Source: an uncultured Clostridia bacterium (GTDB taxonomy: Bacteria > Bacillota > Dehalobacteriia > UBA4068 > CALXSR01). From it: a stretch of 64,000 nt of DNA. The translations under genes were made by a program, and so were the position numbers. Positions 9,441 to 18,503 of the stretch are shown piece after piece. Location: positions 1 through 64,000 of the forward strand of contig CALXSR010000052.1 of assembly GCA_944391215.1 (NCBI GenBank). The letters run 5' to 3'. The notes below the pieces were generated by a model. It was not told the DNA's origin. It did not search any database and saw only the letters and a program-made list of their open reading frames with translations. Position 1 is the first letter of the stretch. Each line of letters opens with the position of its first letter.

Positions 9441-10832
9441 CTATGCTAAAATTTCCGCCAATTTTTTGGCTAACCGATCAATATCATCTTTACTGGTTAA
9501 TTCCGTTACGCAATATAAAGCGCTTTCACCCAATTCCGGGAATTCTTTACTTAAATCCTTGCCGCCAAAAATTTTATTTTCTAACAGCTTTTTATTGATT
9601 TTCGCTACTTTTTTACCACAACCATCAAAATTTACTACAAATTCTTTGAAGTTTGCATTATCGGGGAATAAAATAGTAACACCTTTAATTTGACTTAATT
9701 TTTTCATTGCATATTGGCATTTATACATCACATTATCACAAAGTTCTTTTAAACCTTGCGGACCCATCAAGCTCAAATAAACAGCAACCGTAATCGCCCA
9801 TAACCCAGAATTGGTCCCTAAATATTCGTTGGCTTTTTCTCTTGTGCCATAACTGGTACGATCGTTTAAGGAGCGCATAAAAGCGAATTCACCTTTTTCA
9901 TTTTCATATAGGCCATACAAATGCTGCGGGAAATTCATAATATATTCCGGTTTTTGATGAGAAGCAATAAAGCCGGTTAAACCACTACCATATCCCATAT
10001 GAATACCAAAACACTGCATATCACCACAAACAATATCCGCCCCATAATTTGCCGGAGATTCCAAAGATCCTAAAGATAAAGGATCCACATTCACCACAAA
10101 TAATGCGCCGGCAGCATGGGCAATTTTACCAATTTCTTCAGCATCATCCTGTAAAAAGCCTAAATAAGAAGGGTTTTCCACAAAAACTGCAGCTGTTTTA
10201 TCACTAATTTTTTTCTGCAAATCAGTTAAATCCATTTTACCGGTTTTTTTGTCATAGGCCACTTTTACAATACTGGCATAATTTTCCGTATAATTAGCAA
10301 AATGGGCTAATAATTCTGGATTCATCGTTTCCGGCACTAAAAATTCATTACGTCCAGTGATACGATGCGCCATCGATAAAGAAGTAGAAACCGCCTGGCT
10401 ACCATCATAAGTAGCAAGCGCTACCACATCCATATCAACCAATTCGCTCATCAAACTGGTAAATTCAAAAATAGCCTGGCTTTTTCCATGGTCCGTATAG
10501 GCATCCCCGCAATAAGCAGTTAAAAATTCACTACGCGAATTAATTTCATCACAAACAGCCGGCACATAATGATTATAACAGCCAGCCCCTAAAAAGTTTG
10601 TATATTCGCTGCAACTAATATTTTTCTTTAATAAACCTTCCATATACATTTTAATTTCAATTTCAGATAATTTTGGTTCCGGTAAATCCAAAAGCCCTTT
10701 TACCCTTAAATCATCTGGAATTTTATGGATGATATCTTCTACGCTCTCCACGCCAATTTCATCCAACATTTCTTTTTTGACATGTTCTACGCTGTTTGGG
10801 ATATACGGGTAAACTATTTTTTTCTTCTCCAT
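9441..10832 (-). CDS. gcvPA: Glycine dehydrogenase (decarboxylating), subunit 1
   Basis: 463-residue N-terminal-half subunit of the split glycine decarboxylase, required for the heterodimeric enzyme. It has the family start (YPYIPNS...EMLDEIGVESVEDI), the FLGAGCYNHYVPAVCDEI motif and the NRTSYGTREKA region near the C-terminus. As expected for subunit 1 it lacks the PLP lysine motif of subunit 2. AGGAGGATTCAT leads into the ATG. The leader between the predicted promoter (10994-11022) and the start is about 155 nt and contains no recognisable glycine riboswitch core, although a small inverted repeat (AATTGTT/AACAATT) lies just before the ribosome site. Confidence 0.97.
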   Translation of the reverse strand: MEKKKIVYPYIPNSVEHVKKEMLDEIGVESVEDIIHKIPDDLRVKGLLDLPEPKLSEIEIKMYMEGLLKKNISCSEYTNFLGAGCYNHYVPAVCDEINSRSEFLTAYCGDAYTDHGKSQAIFEFTSLMSELVDMDVVALATYDGSQAVSTSLSMAHRITGRNEFLVPETMNPELLAHFANYTENYASIVKVAYDKKTGKMDLTDLQKKISDKTAAVFVENPSYLGFLQDDAEEIGKIAHAAGALFVVNVDPLSLGSLESPANYGADIVCGDMQCFGIHMGYGSGLTGFIASHQKPEYIMNFPQHLYGLYENEKGEFAFMRSLNDRTSYGTREKANEYLGTNSGLWAITVAVYLSLMGPQGLKELCDNVMYKCQYAMKKLSQIKGVTILFPDNANFKEFVVNFDGCGKKVAKINKKLLENKIFGGKDLSKEFPELGESALYCVTELTSKDDIDRLAKKLAEILA

Positions 10833-10993
10833 ATGAATCCTCCTATTAATTGTTTTTTGTGAACAATTATTTTACGTGTAAAATCAATACCAATAGAATC
10901 AATGAACTTTCTCTGGGAAATACAAGAAGATGGATAAAAGAACATAAACGATAAGTGAAAATCAAGAAAATTTTCAGACTTGACAATAGTATT

Positions 10994-11022
10994 ATTATAG
11001 TATATCAATCTTTTTTTAGCAA
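10994..11022 (-). promoter_or_regulatory. Promoter for gcvPA-gcvPB-AcoX
   Basis: On the minus strand TTGCTA (11022-11017) and a perfect TATAAT (10999-10994) are 17 bases apart. The -35 hexamer overlaps the stop codon of the upstream permease gene. Confidence 0.6.
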
Positions 11023-12152
11023 GTTTTAAAACAAGAAACAAAAACCATTAGGATTACCAAGAAAAGAAGATTCCATATTGTAAATTGACCCAAATAAGAT
11101 AAGTTTTCTTTAGGGTAACAGGTTAAAAAGAGTTTATAGGATATGACGCTAGCCAAAGAAGCAATGAGAGTTCCACACCCCCCAATGTTTACTCCCAACA
11201 GGAGTCCAATATATTCTTCGCTAAATGCGGATAAGAAAATAGCAGCTGGCACATTGCTCATAAATTGGCTGGTAAAAGCAGAAACCAATAAGGCATTTTT
11301 ATTCATAACAGCGTATAAGAATTCTTTCACTTGCGGAATTTCTGCCAAATTACCAGCAAAAATAAAAAATGCAATAAAAGTAAGCAATAAGGAATAATCA
11401 ATTTTTTTGAGTAATTTAGGATTCCACAACAGCAATGTTATCAATACCAATAAAAAACAAAAAATATATGGTATTTGCCGGAAAACTGCTAAGATAGAAA
11501 ACAAAAACCACATAAAATATAAAAACAGCTTACCGCCATGAAAACAATATTTTTCTTCCCGCTTATTTTTAACCAGTATTTTTTGCTTTGGGATCATCAA
11601 AACACCACAGCATAGTAAAACAGCAGCAAAAGCAACCACTGGCGCTATTATTTTAAAAAACGCCCCAAAGGATAGTTGATAAAAGGTAAATAAATATAAA
11701 TTTTGCGGATTGCCAATTGGCGTCAACATACTACCTAAATTTGCTGCTAAAGTTTGTAAAACCACAAAAGGAATGATTTGTTTTACGGAAAGACAGTCAG
11801 CCGTTAAAATAATGGTCAAAGGAACAAAAGTAAGTAAAGCGACATCATTGGTAATAAACATAGAAGAAAAAAAAGTAAGAGCAATCACCGCAAAAGCCAG
11901 CATACGAAAATTATGACACAAAGCAATCATTTTATCAGCAATGATATAAAAAATATTTTCTTCCGTTAATCCTTGTACGACAGCCATTAAACAAAACAAA
12001 CAGCTCAATACTTTAAAATCAATAAAAGTAAGATATTCCCCACTGGGAGTATTAAAAAAACAAGAAATAATGGCAGCAAGAAAGGAAATGATCAAAATCA
12101 TTTCCTTTTTTAAAAAAACAAGGATATCCTCTTTTCCCCACTGTTTGCTCAT
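11016..12152 (-). CDS. YbiR/SLC13-type membrane transporter (CitMHS/ArsB superfamily)
   Basis: Polytopic membrane protein of 378 residues with about ten or eleven hydrophobic segments. The segment ANLGSMLTPIGNPQNLYLF matches the conserved re-entrant SNPT-like motif of the YbiR branch of the ion transporter superfamily (arsenite/anion permeases, SLC13). SMFITNDVALLTFVPL is the other signature. I placed the start at 12152, where AAAGGCGAG precedes the ATG. Upstream in-frame starts would overlap the radical SAM gene. It is 13 bases downstream of that gene and is the last gene of a thrC-radical SAM-permease operon. The substrate is unknown; anion (carboxylate or oxyanion) transport is the family expectation. 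Confidence 0.82.
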   Translation of the reverse strand: MSKQWGKEDILVFLKKEMILIISFLAAIISCFFNTPSGEYLTFIDFKVLSCLFCLMAVVQGLTEENIFYIIADKMIALCHNFRMLAFAVIALTFFSSMFITNDVALLTFVPLTIILTADCLSVKQIIPFVVLQTLAANLGSMLTPIGNPQNLYLFTFYQLSFGAFFKIIAPVVAFAAVLLCCGVLMIPKQKILVKNKREEKYCFHGGKLFLYFMWFLFSILAVFRQIPYIFCFLLVLITLLLWNPKLLKKIDYSLLLTFIAFFIFAGNLAEIPQVKEFLYAVMNKNALLVSAFTSQFMSNVPAAIFLSAFSEEYIGLLLGVNIGGCGTLIASLASVISYKLFLTCYPKENLSYLGQFTIWNLLFLVILMVFVSCFKTC

Positions 12153-12165
12153 AAAACTCGCCTTT

Positions 12166-13065
12166 CTAAAAGTCAATACCCGATAAATCAAAATCCGGTG
12201 TATATTCACTTTGGGCAGAAGATAAATCCTGCACAAAACCATTCTCTAAATCTAAGCTAAATAAATATTGTAAAACCTGATCATATTCTTGTTCCGTTAA
12301 AGTTCGGTTTAATTCCGGGTATTTTTGCGCTTTCCCCATCGGTACATATTGTCCCATAATACTAAGCATGGTATCATGCGGCAAATGCTGGCTAATCCAA
12401 TCCAAAATAGCAATCGATTCAGACTGCAGTCCTGGCAGAACCAAATGACGAATCAACAGTCCTTTTTGCATGATGCCATCATCATCCAAAATAGCCTTCC
12501 CCACCTGTTTTTGCATTTCCAAAATGGCTTTTGTCGCCACAATAAAATAATCTTCCACCGCAGAATACCGCTTTGCAGTTTGCGCATCAAAATACTTCAA
12601 ATCCGGTAAATAAATATCAATCAATCCATTTAAAGACTGCAAACTGGTTACCTTCTCATAGCCGCCACAGTTATAAATAACGGGAATATGTAATTGGGCC
12701 AATTGTAAAGCTTGCGCAATTTGAGGAATATAGTGAGTCGGATTAACCAAATTGATATTATGCGCGCCTTGTTCCTGTAAATGCTCAAATAATTTTGCTA
12801 AATGTGTAATCGTAATTTCTCTACCAAACTGCTCATGAGAAATTTCATAATTTTGGCAATAAACACAACGCAATGCACAACCACTAAAAAAAACGGCGCC
12901 ACTGCCATTTTCTCCACTAATACAAGGTTCTTCCCAAAAATGCAGCATTGCTTTCGCCACTTTTGGCAATGCTCTTCCACCGCAAAAACCAAATTGTTGC
13001 AACCGGTTCGCACCGCATTCCCTAGGGCAAACCATACATTTTTCTAATTGCCAGCATGGATTCAT
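12166..13065 (-). CDS. Radical SAM protein, PflX-like (COG1313-type)
   Basis: 299-residue iron-sulfur protein related to pyruvate formate-lyase activating enzymes. The radical SAM cluster motif CALRCVYC (CX3CX2C) is at about residue 65. An extra N-terminal Cys cluster, CWQLEKCMVCPRECGANR, is typical of the PflX group. The ATG at 13065 overlaps the thrC stop as ATGA, which indicates translational coupling and excludes the longer upstream start. There is no glycyl-radical enzyme gene in the window, so its target is unknown. It sits between threonine synthase and an anion-type permease. Confidence 0.85.
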   Translation of the reverse strand: MNPCWQLEKCMVCPRECGANRLQQFGFCGGRALPKVAKAMLHFWEEPCISGENGSGAVFFSGCALRCVYCQNYEISHEQFGREITITHLAKLFEHLQEQGAHNINLVNPTHYIPQIAQALQLAQLHIPVIYNCGGYEKVTSLQSLNGLIDIYLPDLKYFDAQTAKRYSAVEDYFIVATKAILEMQKQVGKAILDDDGIMQKGLLIRHLVLPGLQSESIAILDWISQHLPHDTMLSIMGQYVPMGKAQKYPELNRTLTEQEYDQVLQYLFSLDLENGFVQDLSSAQSEYTPDFDLSGIDF

Positions 13066-14258
13066 AGGTTTTTTAACAGTCCTTCCAACTTCTCTATTCC
13101 GCAAGTCTGATATGATAATTGTTGCTTCGACAATACTGATGTATATTTTAATCCGCTTCCCGTTAAAACGCAAGCAATGCGCGCCTGCCTTGGCAGCAGC
13201 CCTTCCTTTACCAGTTTTATCGCCGCAGCCAATGCAACGGCCGACGCCGGTTGGACAAAAAGCCCATTTTGGGCCAAGTCCTTTTGGGTTTGTAATATTG
13301 CATCCTCTGCCACCGCAACCGCAAATCCCTGCTCTTGTCGCAAAATTTGCAAAACCCGATTTCCACTAGGGGGCATTGGATTGGCAATTGCATGCGCTTC
13401 CGTTTGCGGATTCTGCCAGCATACAATTTTTTCCGCATCGTTTTCCCAGGCTTTTACAATAGGAGCACATCCAGCAGCTTGCGCACAAACTAATTTCGGT
13501 TTTTTGGCAATAAAACCTGCCGCCATAAATTCTGCAAAGCCCTTTTCGATACCGCGTAATAATCCTCCGGAACTGGTTGGCACAATCATATAATCAGGCG
13601 GATTAAAATTGGTTTGCTCGCAAATCTCATAAGCAATTGTTTTATACCCTTCCACTCGCAACGGATGATCCGAATTAATAAAATAAATACCATGCTTCCA
13701 TCCCAAACGAATACTTTCTTGATATAAATTACCATATTCTCCATCTACTAAAATCACCTGCGCCCCATAAATTGCAATGGGGGCTAATTTTTCTTTGGCA
13801 ATATCATTTCCAACCAAAATTACTGTCTTTTTACCTGCTGCCGCCCCATAAGCCGCCACAGATACCGCCATATTACCAGTAGAAACCGTACCGAATTGAT
13901 GAAACCCTTTTTGTATGGCATAATTCATGGCAACCATGGTCCCCCTGTCTTTAAAAGACCAGGTGGGATTTTGGGTTTCATTTTTTAATAAAACTTCTTG
14001 TATACCCAGTTTTTGTGCAAAGGAAGAGGATTTGAACAAAGGCGTAAAACCTTCTTGTAAACAAACAGCTGTTTTTTGCAGGTAAGGGAAAAAATCAGAA
14101 TAACGGTCCATCATATTCTGCCGCAATGGGTTACCTACCCGGATACTCCCCACAAACACTTCCCCTACTTCTAAAGGTTCTTGGCAGTGATTACAATGAT
14201 ATAGCAGTTCTTGGTCTGCATAGCGCTTACCGCAATTTTGACAAATCAGTTGCATCAT
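13062..14258 (-). CDS. thrC: Threonine synthase (with N-terminal zinc ribbon)
   Basis: PLP enzyme converting O-phosphohomoserine to threonine, 398 residues. The N-terminal 30 residues contain two CxxC pairs (CQNCG, CNHCQ) of a zinc ribbon as in many clostridial and archaeal enzymes. The PLP lysine is in TWSFKDRG, the phosphate loop is VSTGNMAVSVAAYGAAAGKK, and the substrate loop is TSSGGLLRG. GAGGAGG precedes two adjacent ATGs (14258 and 14255), either of which would serve. The gene begins about 20 bases after the ilvE terminator stem, leaving no room for a separate promoter outside ilvE or its hairpin. Confidence 0.93.
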   Translation of the reverse strand: MMQLICQNCGKRYADQELLYHCNHCQEPLEVGEVFVGSIRVGNPLRQNMMDRYSDFFPYLQKTAVCLQEGFTPLFKSSSFAQKLGIQEVLLKNETQNPTWSFKDRGTMVAMNYAIQKGFHQFGTVSTGNMAVSVAAYGAAAGKKTVILVGNDIAKEKLAPIAIYGAQVILVDGEYGNLYQESIRLGWKHGIYFINSDHPLRVEGYKTIAYEICEQTNFNPPDYMIVPTSSGGLLRGIEKGFAEFMAAGFIAKKPKLVCAQAAGCAPIVKAWENDAEKIVCWQNPQTEAHAIANPMPPSGNRVLQILRQEQGFAVAVAEDAILQTQKDLAQNGLFVQPASAVALAAAIKLVKEGLLPRQARIACVLTGSGLKYTSVLSKQQLSYQTCGIEKLEGLLKNL

Positions 14259-14276
14259 CCAACCTCCTCTATTCTA

Positions 14277-14307
14277 TAAAAAAAGCAGCCTCAGCGGCTG
14301 CTTTTTA
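14277..14307 (-). terminator. Hairpin terminator between ilvE and thrC
   Basis: GCAGCC...GGCTGC stem extended by A-T pairs, with a 5-nt loop and seven T on the minus strand, directly after the ilvE stop. The thrC ribosome site follows within about 15 bases, so partial read-through is likely needed for thrC expression. Confidence 0.8.
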
Positions 14308-14314
14308 AACTGTC

Positions 14315-15379
14315 TTATTTAACTTCTATGGTCCAGCCGAAGTTATCTTTCAATTTCCCCCATTGGATACCGGTTATGGTATCATATAGTTTCTGCGAAA
14401 GCTCCCCAATTTTGCCACCACCGATGGTCAAATCTTCTCCGTAAATATTCAAGTGACCAATTGGCGAAATAACCGCCGCCGTACCAGTGCCAAAGGCTTC
14501 TTCTAAGCTACCATTCCGTCCAGCTTCCAACAATTCTTCCACAGAGATTTTCCGTTCTTCTACCGGCACATCCCAAGATTTTAAAATTTGGATGCAAGTA
14601 TCTCTCGTAACCCCAGGTAAAATACTGCCACTTAATTCTGGCGTAACCACTTTATCATTTATTTTGAACATAACGTTCATGGTCCCTACTTCATCCACAT
14701 ATTTATGTTCTACGCCATCCAGCCATAAAACTTGCGTATAGCCAAGCTCTTTGGCTTTATATTGCGCAATAATGGAAGCTGCATAATTTCCCCCGCATTT
14801 GGTAAAACCGGTACCGCCTTTTACCGCTCTAACATATTCGTCTTCCACATAAATTTTAACCGGATCCAACCCTTCCGGATAATAAGCACCCACAGGAGAT
14901 AATATCACAATAAATTGATAGGTTTTTGATTTTCTAACTCCTAAATGCGGTTCCGTGCCAATCATAAAAGGCCGAATATACAAGGAAGTTCCATATTGTT
15001 TCGGCACCCAATCCCGCTCCACATTCACCAAAGCTTTTACCGCTTCCACAAAATACTCTTCCGGCAATTCCGGCATGCATAAACGACTCCCCGAAGAGTT
15101 AATTCTCTTAGCATTTTTTTCTGGGCGGAATAACAGTACCCTACCGTCTTCCGTATAATATGCTTTCATGCCTTCAAATACTTCAATGGCATAATGCAAT
15201 ACCATCGCAGCCGGATCAATCGATAAATCGCCATAAGGAACAATTCTTGCATCATGCCAACCAATACCTTCCGTATAATCTAAAATGAACATATGGTCGG
15301 TATAATATACTCCAAAACCCAAATTATTCCAATCCGGTTTTGCTTTCGGATTTGTGCTTTTTTGAATCGTTATTTGCAT
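14315..15379 (-). CDS. ilvE: Branched-chain amino acid aminotransferase
   Basis: Fold-type IV PLP aminotransferase acting on leucine, isoleucine and valine, 354 residues, of the longer type found in many Gram-positive bacteria. Visible are the GLDPVKIYVEDEYVRA region, GGTGFTKCGGNYAAS before AQYKAKELGYTQVLWLDG (the active-site lysine lies in this region), and EEAFGTGTAAVISPIG in the C-terminal third. I chose the ATG at 15379, which is preceded by AAGGGGGAA; an in-frame ATG 48 bases upstream has no ribosome site. A consensus-type promoter at 15450-15478 precedes it. Confidence 0.95.
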   Translation of the reverse strand: MQITIQKSTNPKAKPDWNNLGFGVYYTDHMFILDYTEGIGWHDARIVPYGDLSIDPAAMVLHYAIEVFEGMKAYYTEDGRVLLFRPEKNAKRINSSGSRLCMPELPEEYFVEAVKALVNVERDWVPKQYGTSLYIRPFMIGTEPHLGVRKSKTYQFIVILSPVGAYYPEGLDPVKIYVEDEYVRAVKGGTGFTKCGGNYAASIIAQYKAKELGYTQVLWLDGVEHKYVDEVGTMNVMFKINDKVVTPELSGSILPGVTRDTCIQILKSWDVPVEERKISVEELLEAGRNGSLEEAFGTGTAAVISPIGHLNIYGEDLTIGGGKIGELSQKLYDTITGIQWGKLKDNFGWTIEVK

Positions 15380-15449
15380 AAGAAATTCCCCCTTATTTGC
15401 ATTTTTATTATTTCGCAAAAGCTGCACAGCTTTGTTTTATATTTTTTTT

Positions 15450-15478
15450 AGTATACACCTAAAAAAAAACCATTACAA
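15450..15478 (-). promoter_or_regulatory. ilvE promoter
   Basis: TTGTAA (15478-15473) and TATACT (15455-15450) on the minus strand, 17 bases apart, about 70 bases upstream of the ilvE ATG. Confidence 0.55.
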
Positions 15479-15504
15479 GAAGAATTTCAAGAATATTTTA
15501 TCTA

Positions 15505-16941
15505 CTACATAATAGGAGTAAAAATGCGGAAGAATTTTTCTGCAACCCGGGCCCGCCAGCTTCTTTTGGCAAAAGCTTCATAATCCAATTCCTGACAATG
15601 CTGTAAATCCTCCGCAAAAATAGCGGTATTCTTTTCAGCAAATTGTTTATCATAGAAAAAGGCGCAAACCTCATCATTGATTTCCAAACTACGCGTGTCA
15701 AAATTTACCGAACCAATACAAGTTAACACATCGTCAATTAACATCGTTTTAGAGTGTAAATAACCATTATATTTATAAATTTTCACCCCATATTTTACCA
15801 GTTGCTCAATATAGTAATTGGTGACAGGATTTAAATATACGCTGGGAATAATGCCAGCAATCATAATTTTAATTTCCACCCCAGAAGCAGCGATTACTTT
15901 TAAGGCGTCTAAAATAGAATTATCCGGTATAATATATGGTGTTTGCATCAAAATGCTGTTTTTAGCGGAAGTAAGCATCCGCAAATAACTCAACTTAATC
16001 GCATCTTTATCAGAATCAATACCGCCAGTAATATACTGGCAATATAAAGTATTCGTAACTTGGTGTGCTGGAAAATAACTGGGCGCCTTTTCTAATTCCA
16101 ATTCAATAACTTTTTTACGACACATAGCAATCCAGTCCGTTAAAAAGATATATTGCAATGCATAAACGCCATCGCCAACAACCCGCATATGGGTATCGCG
16201 CCAAGGCGTTTTAATTTTATGCTCACTAATAAAGTCTTTGCCGATATTCATTCCACCGGTATAACCGATTTCGCCGTCAATGACTACTATTTTACGATGA
16301 TTACGGAAATGAGATCCAAAGGGTCTGGTTTTTTTGACTACACCGCCAGCTTCCCGCAATGGTCGAAACAAAGAGGCGGGCGTCATTAAGCAACCAAAGC
16401 CATCGATAATAACTTTCACATCCACCCCCGCTTTGGCACGTTCAGTCAAAATGGCCGCCAGTTCTTTTCCAACTTTATCCGCGTCAATCGCATAATATTC
16501 TATATGAATACTTTTTTGGGCTTGACGCATATCAGCAAACATAGCAGCATATTTATCTTGGCCCCAACAAAAAATTTCCACGTCATTTTTCTGCATCAAT
16601 AAGCTTTCACTATAATTCAAATTAAAGCGAATCACGGAAGCTGTTTCTGCAAACTCTGCTTCCGAAAAATTACCGCTCTTGCTTAAATTTCTGGCATAGA
16701 GCACCTGTTTTCTTACATATTCTGCATAAACTACTTTTAATTTTTTATTTTTCCGCCAATAGCTTAACTTGTAATTAATGGTATTCCCTAAAACTAAGTA
16801 AATCACCATACCAACAACAGGAAATACCATTAAAATAAAAACCCATAAAATCGCTTCTTCGGGTTTTTTATATTCAATAAAAACCACAGAAATCATAAAA
16901 AACAAGTTTAATAATAACAAAATGAAAGCAATAAGCAGCAA
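15505..16941 (-). CDS. cls: Cardiolipin synthase (phospholipase D family), copy 1
   Basis: Membrane enzyme that transfers a phosphatidyl group between phosphatidylglycerols to make cardiolipin. Two N-terminal transmembrane segments with EYKKPEEAILWVF between or after them are followed by two HKD catalytic motifs, HFRNHRKIVVIDGEIGYTGG and YLHSKTMLIDDVLTCIGS. Length is about 478 residues, normal for the family. A GTG at 16950 abuts the AGGAG ribosome site and cannot be used; the TTG at 16941, 7 nt after it, is the likely start. The frameshifted copy 2 at 17048-18464 shows the same arrangement. Confidence 0.9.
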   Translation of the reverse strand: MLLIAFILLLLNLFFMISVVFIEYKKPEEAILWVFILMVFPVVGMVIYLVLGNTINYKLSYWRKNKKLKVVYAEYVRKQVLYARNLSKSGNFSEAEFAETASVIRFNLNYSESLLMQKNDVEIFCWGQDKYAAMFADMRQAQKSIHIEYYAIDADKVGKELAAILTERAKAGVDVKVIIDGFGCLMTPASLFRPLREAGGVVKKTRPFGSHFRNHRKIVVIDGEIGYTGGMNIGKDFISEHKIKTPWRDTHMRVVGDGVYALQYIFLTDWIAMCRKKVIELELEKAPSYFPAHQVTNTLYCQYITGGIDSDKDAIKLSYLRMLTSAKNSILMQTPYIIPDNSILDALKVIAASGVEIKIMIAGIIPSVYLNPVTNYYIEQLVKYGVKIYKYNGYLHSKTMLIDDVLTCIGSVNFDTRSLEINDEVCAFFYDKQFAEKNTAIFAEDLQHCQELDYEAFAKRSWRARVAEKFFRIFTPIM

Positions 16942-17017
16942 ATATAACACTCCTATTAGATTGTTTTATTATTATTTCGGCAAATTTTTTCTTTTATCCT
17001 TTCTTTTTCTAAGAATA

Positions 17018-17041
17018 AAAAGCGGGAAAACACCGCTTTAA
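17018..17041 (-). terminator. Terminator after cardiolipin synthase copy 2
   Basis: AAAGCGG/CCGCTTT 7-bp stem with a 6-7 nt loop followed by TTATT on the minus strand, directly after the stop at 17048. Confidence 0.7.
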
Positions 17042-17047
17042 GATTTT

Positions 17048-18464
17048 TTATAACAATGGAGCAAAAATACGACACAGTTTTTCACTGGCATGGGCTCGCC
17101 AACTTCTTTTCGCAAAAGCATTGTAATCTAGTTCCGAACAGTGATTTAAATCTTCCCGAAACAAAGAAGCATTATATTGCGTAAAGTTTTTATCGTAAAA
17201 GAAAATACAAACCTCATCGTTTACCTGCAAACTACGTGTATCAAAATTAGCAGAACCAATACAGCAAACATCATCGTCCACTACCAAAGTTTTGGCATGC
17301 AAATAACCATGATAACGATATATTTTTGCTCCGTATTTCACTAACTCATCAATATAATAATTATTGATTGGATCCAAATAAAATTGCAAAGTACCAGAAA
17401 GCATTACTATAACTTCTATCCCGGAAGAAGCCAATACTTTTAAAGCGTCCAAAACAGTATTATCCGGAATGATATAAGGCGTTTGAATCCATATTCGTTT
17501 TCTAGCTGACATGATCATTTTTAGATAACTCATTTTAATATATTCTTTATCGGTATCAATACCGCCGGTGATATATTGGCTATATAAAACAGTTTGTACA
17601 TTATGAGGCGGAAAATAAGAAGTGATTTTTCTCATTTCTAGTTTTACTGTTTTTTTTACGACTCATGGCAATCCAGTCCGTTAAAAAAATATACTGTAAA
17701 GCATAAACGCCATCGCCTCTCATTTTTATATGCGTATCACGCCAAGGACTTCTTATTTTTACTTCGCTTAAATAAGGAATCCCAATATTCATTCCACCAG
17801 TATAACCAATTTCCCCATCAATGACCACTATTTTGCGATGATTACGAAAATGCGTCCCAAAAGGTTTGCTTCTTTTTACTATACCACCCGCTTCGCGTAA
17901 AGGCCGAAACAAAGAATTGGGCGCTTTTAAACAACCGAACCCATCCACTATTACTTTCACATCAACACCATTTTGAGCGCGTTCTGTCAAGATACTGATT
18001 AGCTCTTTTCCCACTTTATCAGGGTCTATAGCATAATATTCTACATGAATACTTTTTTGCGCTTGGCGCATTGCAGCAAACATATCAGCATATTTTTGCT
18101 GCCCCCAGCAAAATACCGCTACTTCATTTTTCTTCATTAAAATACTATCGCTATAATTTAAATTAAAACGGACCATGGAAGAGCCAATGCTATTCGTCCC
18201 TAAGTTCGGTACCTCCTGTAACGATTGTATTTGCTTTTGCAACACCTCAGCATAAGCTTTTTTTAGCTCTTTATTTTTACGCCAATAAGATAACTTTAAA
18301 CGAAGCGTATTGCCGAAAACAGCATAAAGAATCATCCCTAGTAAAGGGAAAACCAATAAGACAAAAACCCACAAAATTGCTTCTTCTGGTTTTTTATATT
18401 CAATAAATACCACAGAAATCATAAAAAAGATATTTAATAAAAAAAGGAAAAGCATAATAAGCAA
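17048..18464 (-). pseudogene. cls: Cardiolipin synthase copy 2, interrupted by a frameshift in an A8 tract
   Basis: Two overlapping fragments together make one full-length cardiolipin synthase closely similar to copy 1. The first runs from 18464 to a stop near 17601 and holds the two membrane segments and the first HKD motif (HFRNHRKIVVIDGEIGYTGG). The second, readable from about 17635 down to 17048, holds the second HKD motif (YLHAKTLVVDD). The frame breaks in a run of eight A (minus strand; T8 at 17650-17657). Removing one A gives R-K-K-T-V-K-L-E, in register with copy 1. The probable start is a TTG at 18464, 7 nt after AGGGG. The cause could be a true mutation, slippage during expression, phase variation, or a homopolymer sequencing error; both halves otherwise look well preserved. 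Confidence 0.88.
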
Positions 18465-18503
18465 AACCAACACCCCTCATTTGCTTTTATTGGCTGCTTT
18501 TTC

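Noticed and set aside
10833-10993. Glycine riboswitch upstream of gcvPA
   Set aside because: The 155-nt leader shows none of the conserved riboswitch core elements; only a small inverted repeat near the ribosome site is seen.
10814-11041. 75-codon minus-strand frame overlapping the gcvPA leader
   Set aside because: It covers the promoter and leader, has no ribosome site and no recognisable composition.
15505-18464. Tandem cardiolipin synthase genes as a recombination repeat or mobile element
   Set aside because: The copies are diverged paralogues with no flanking inverted repeats, target duplications or transposase.
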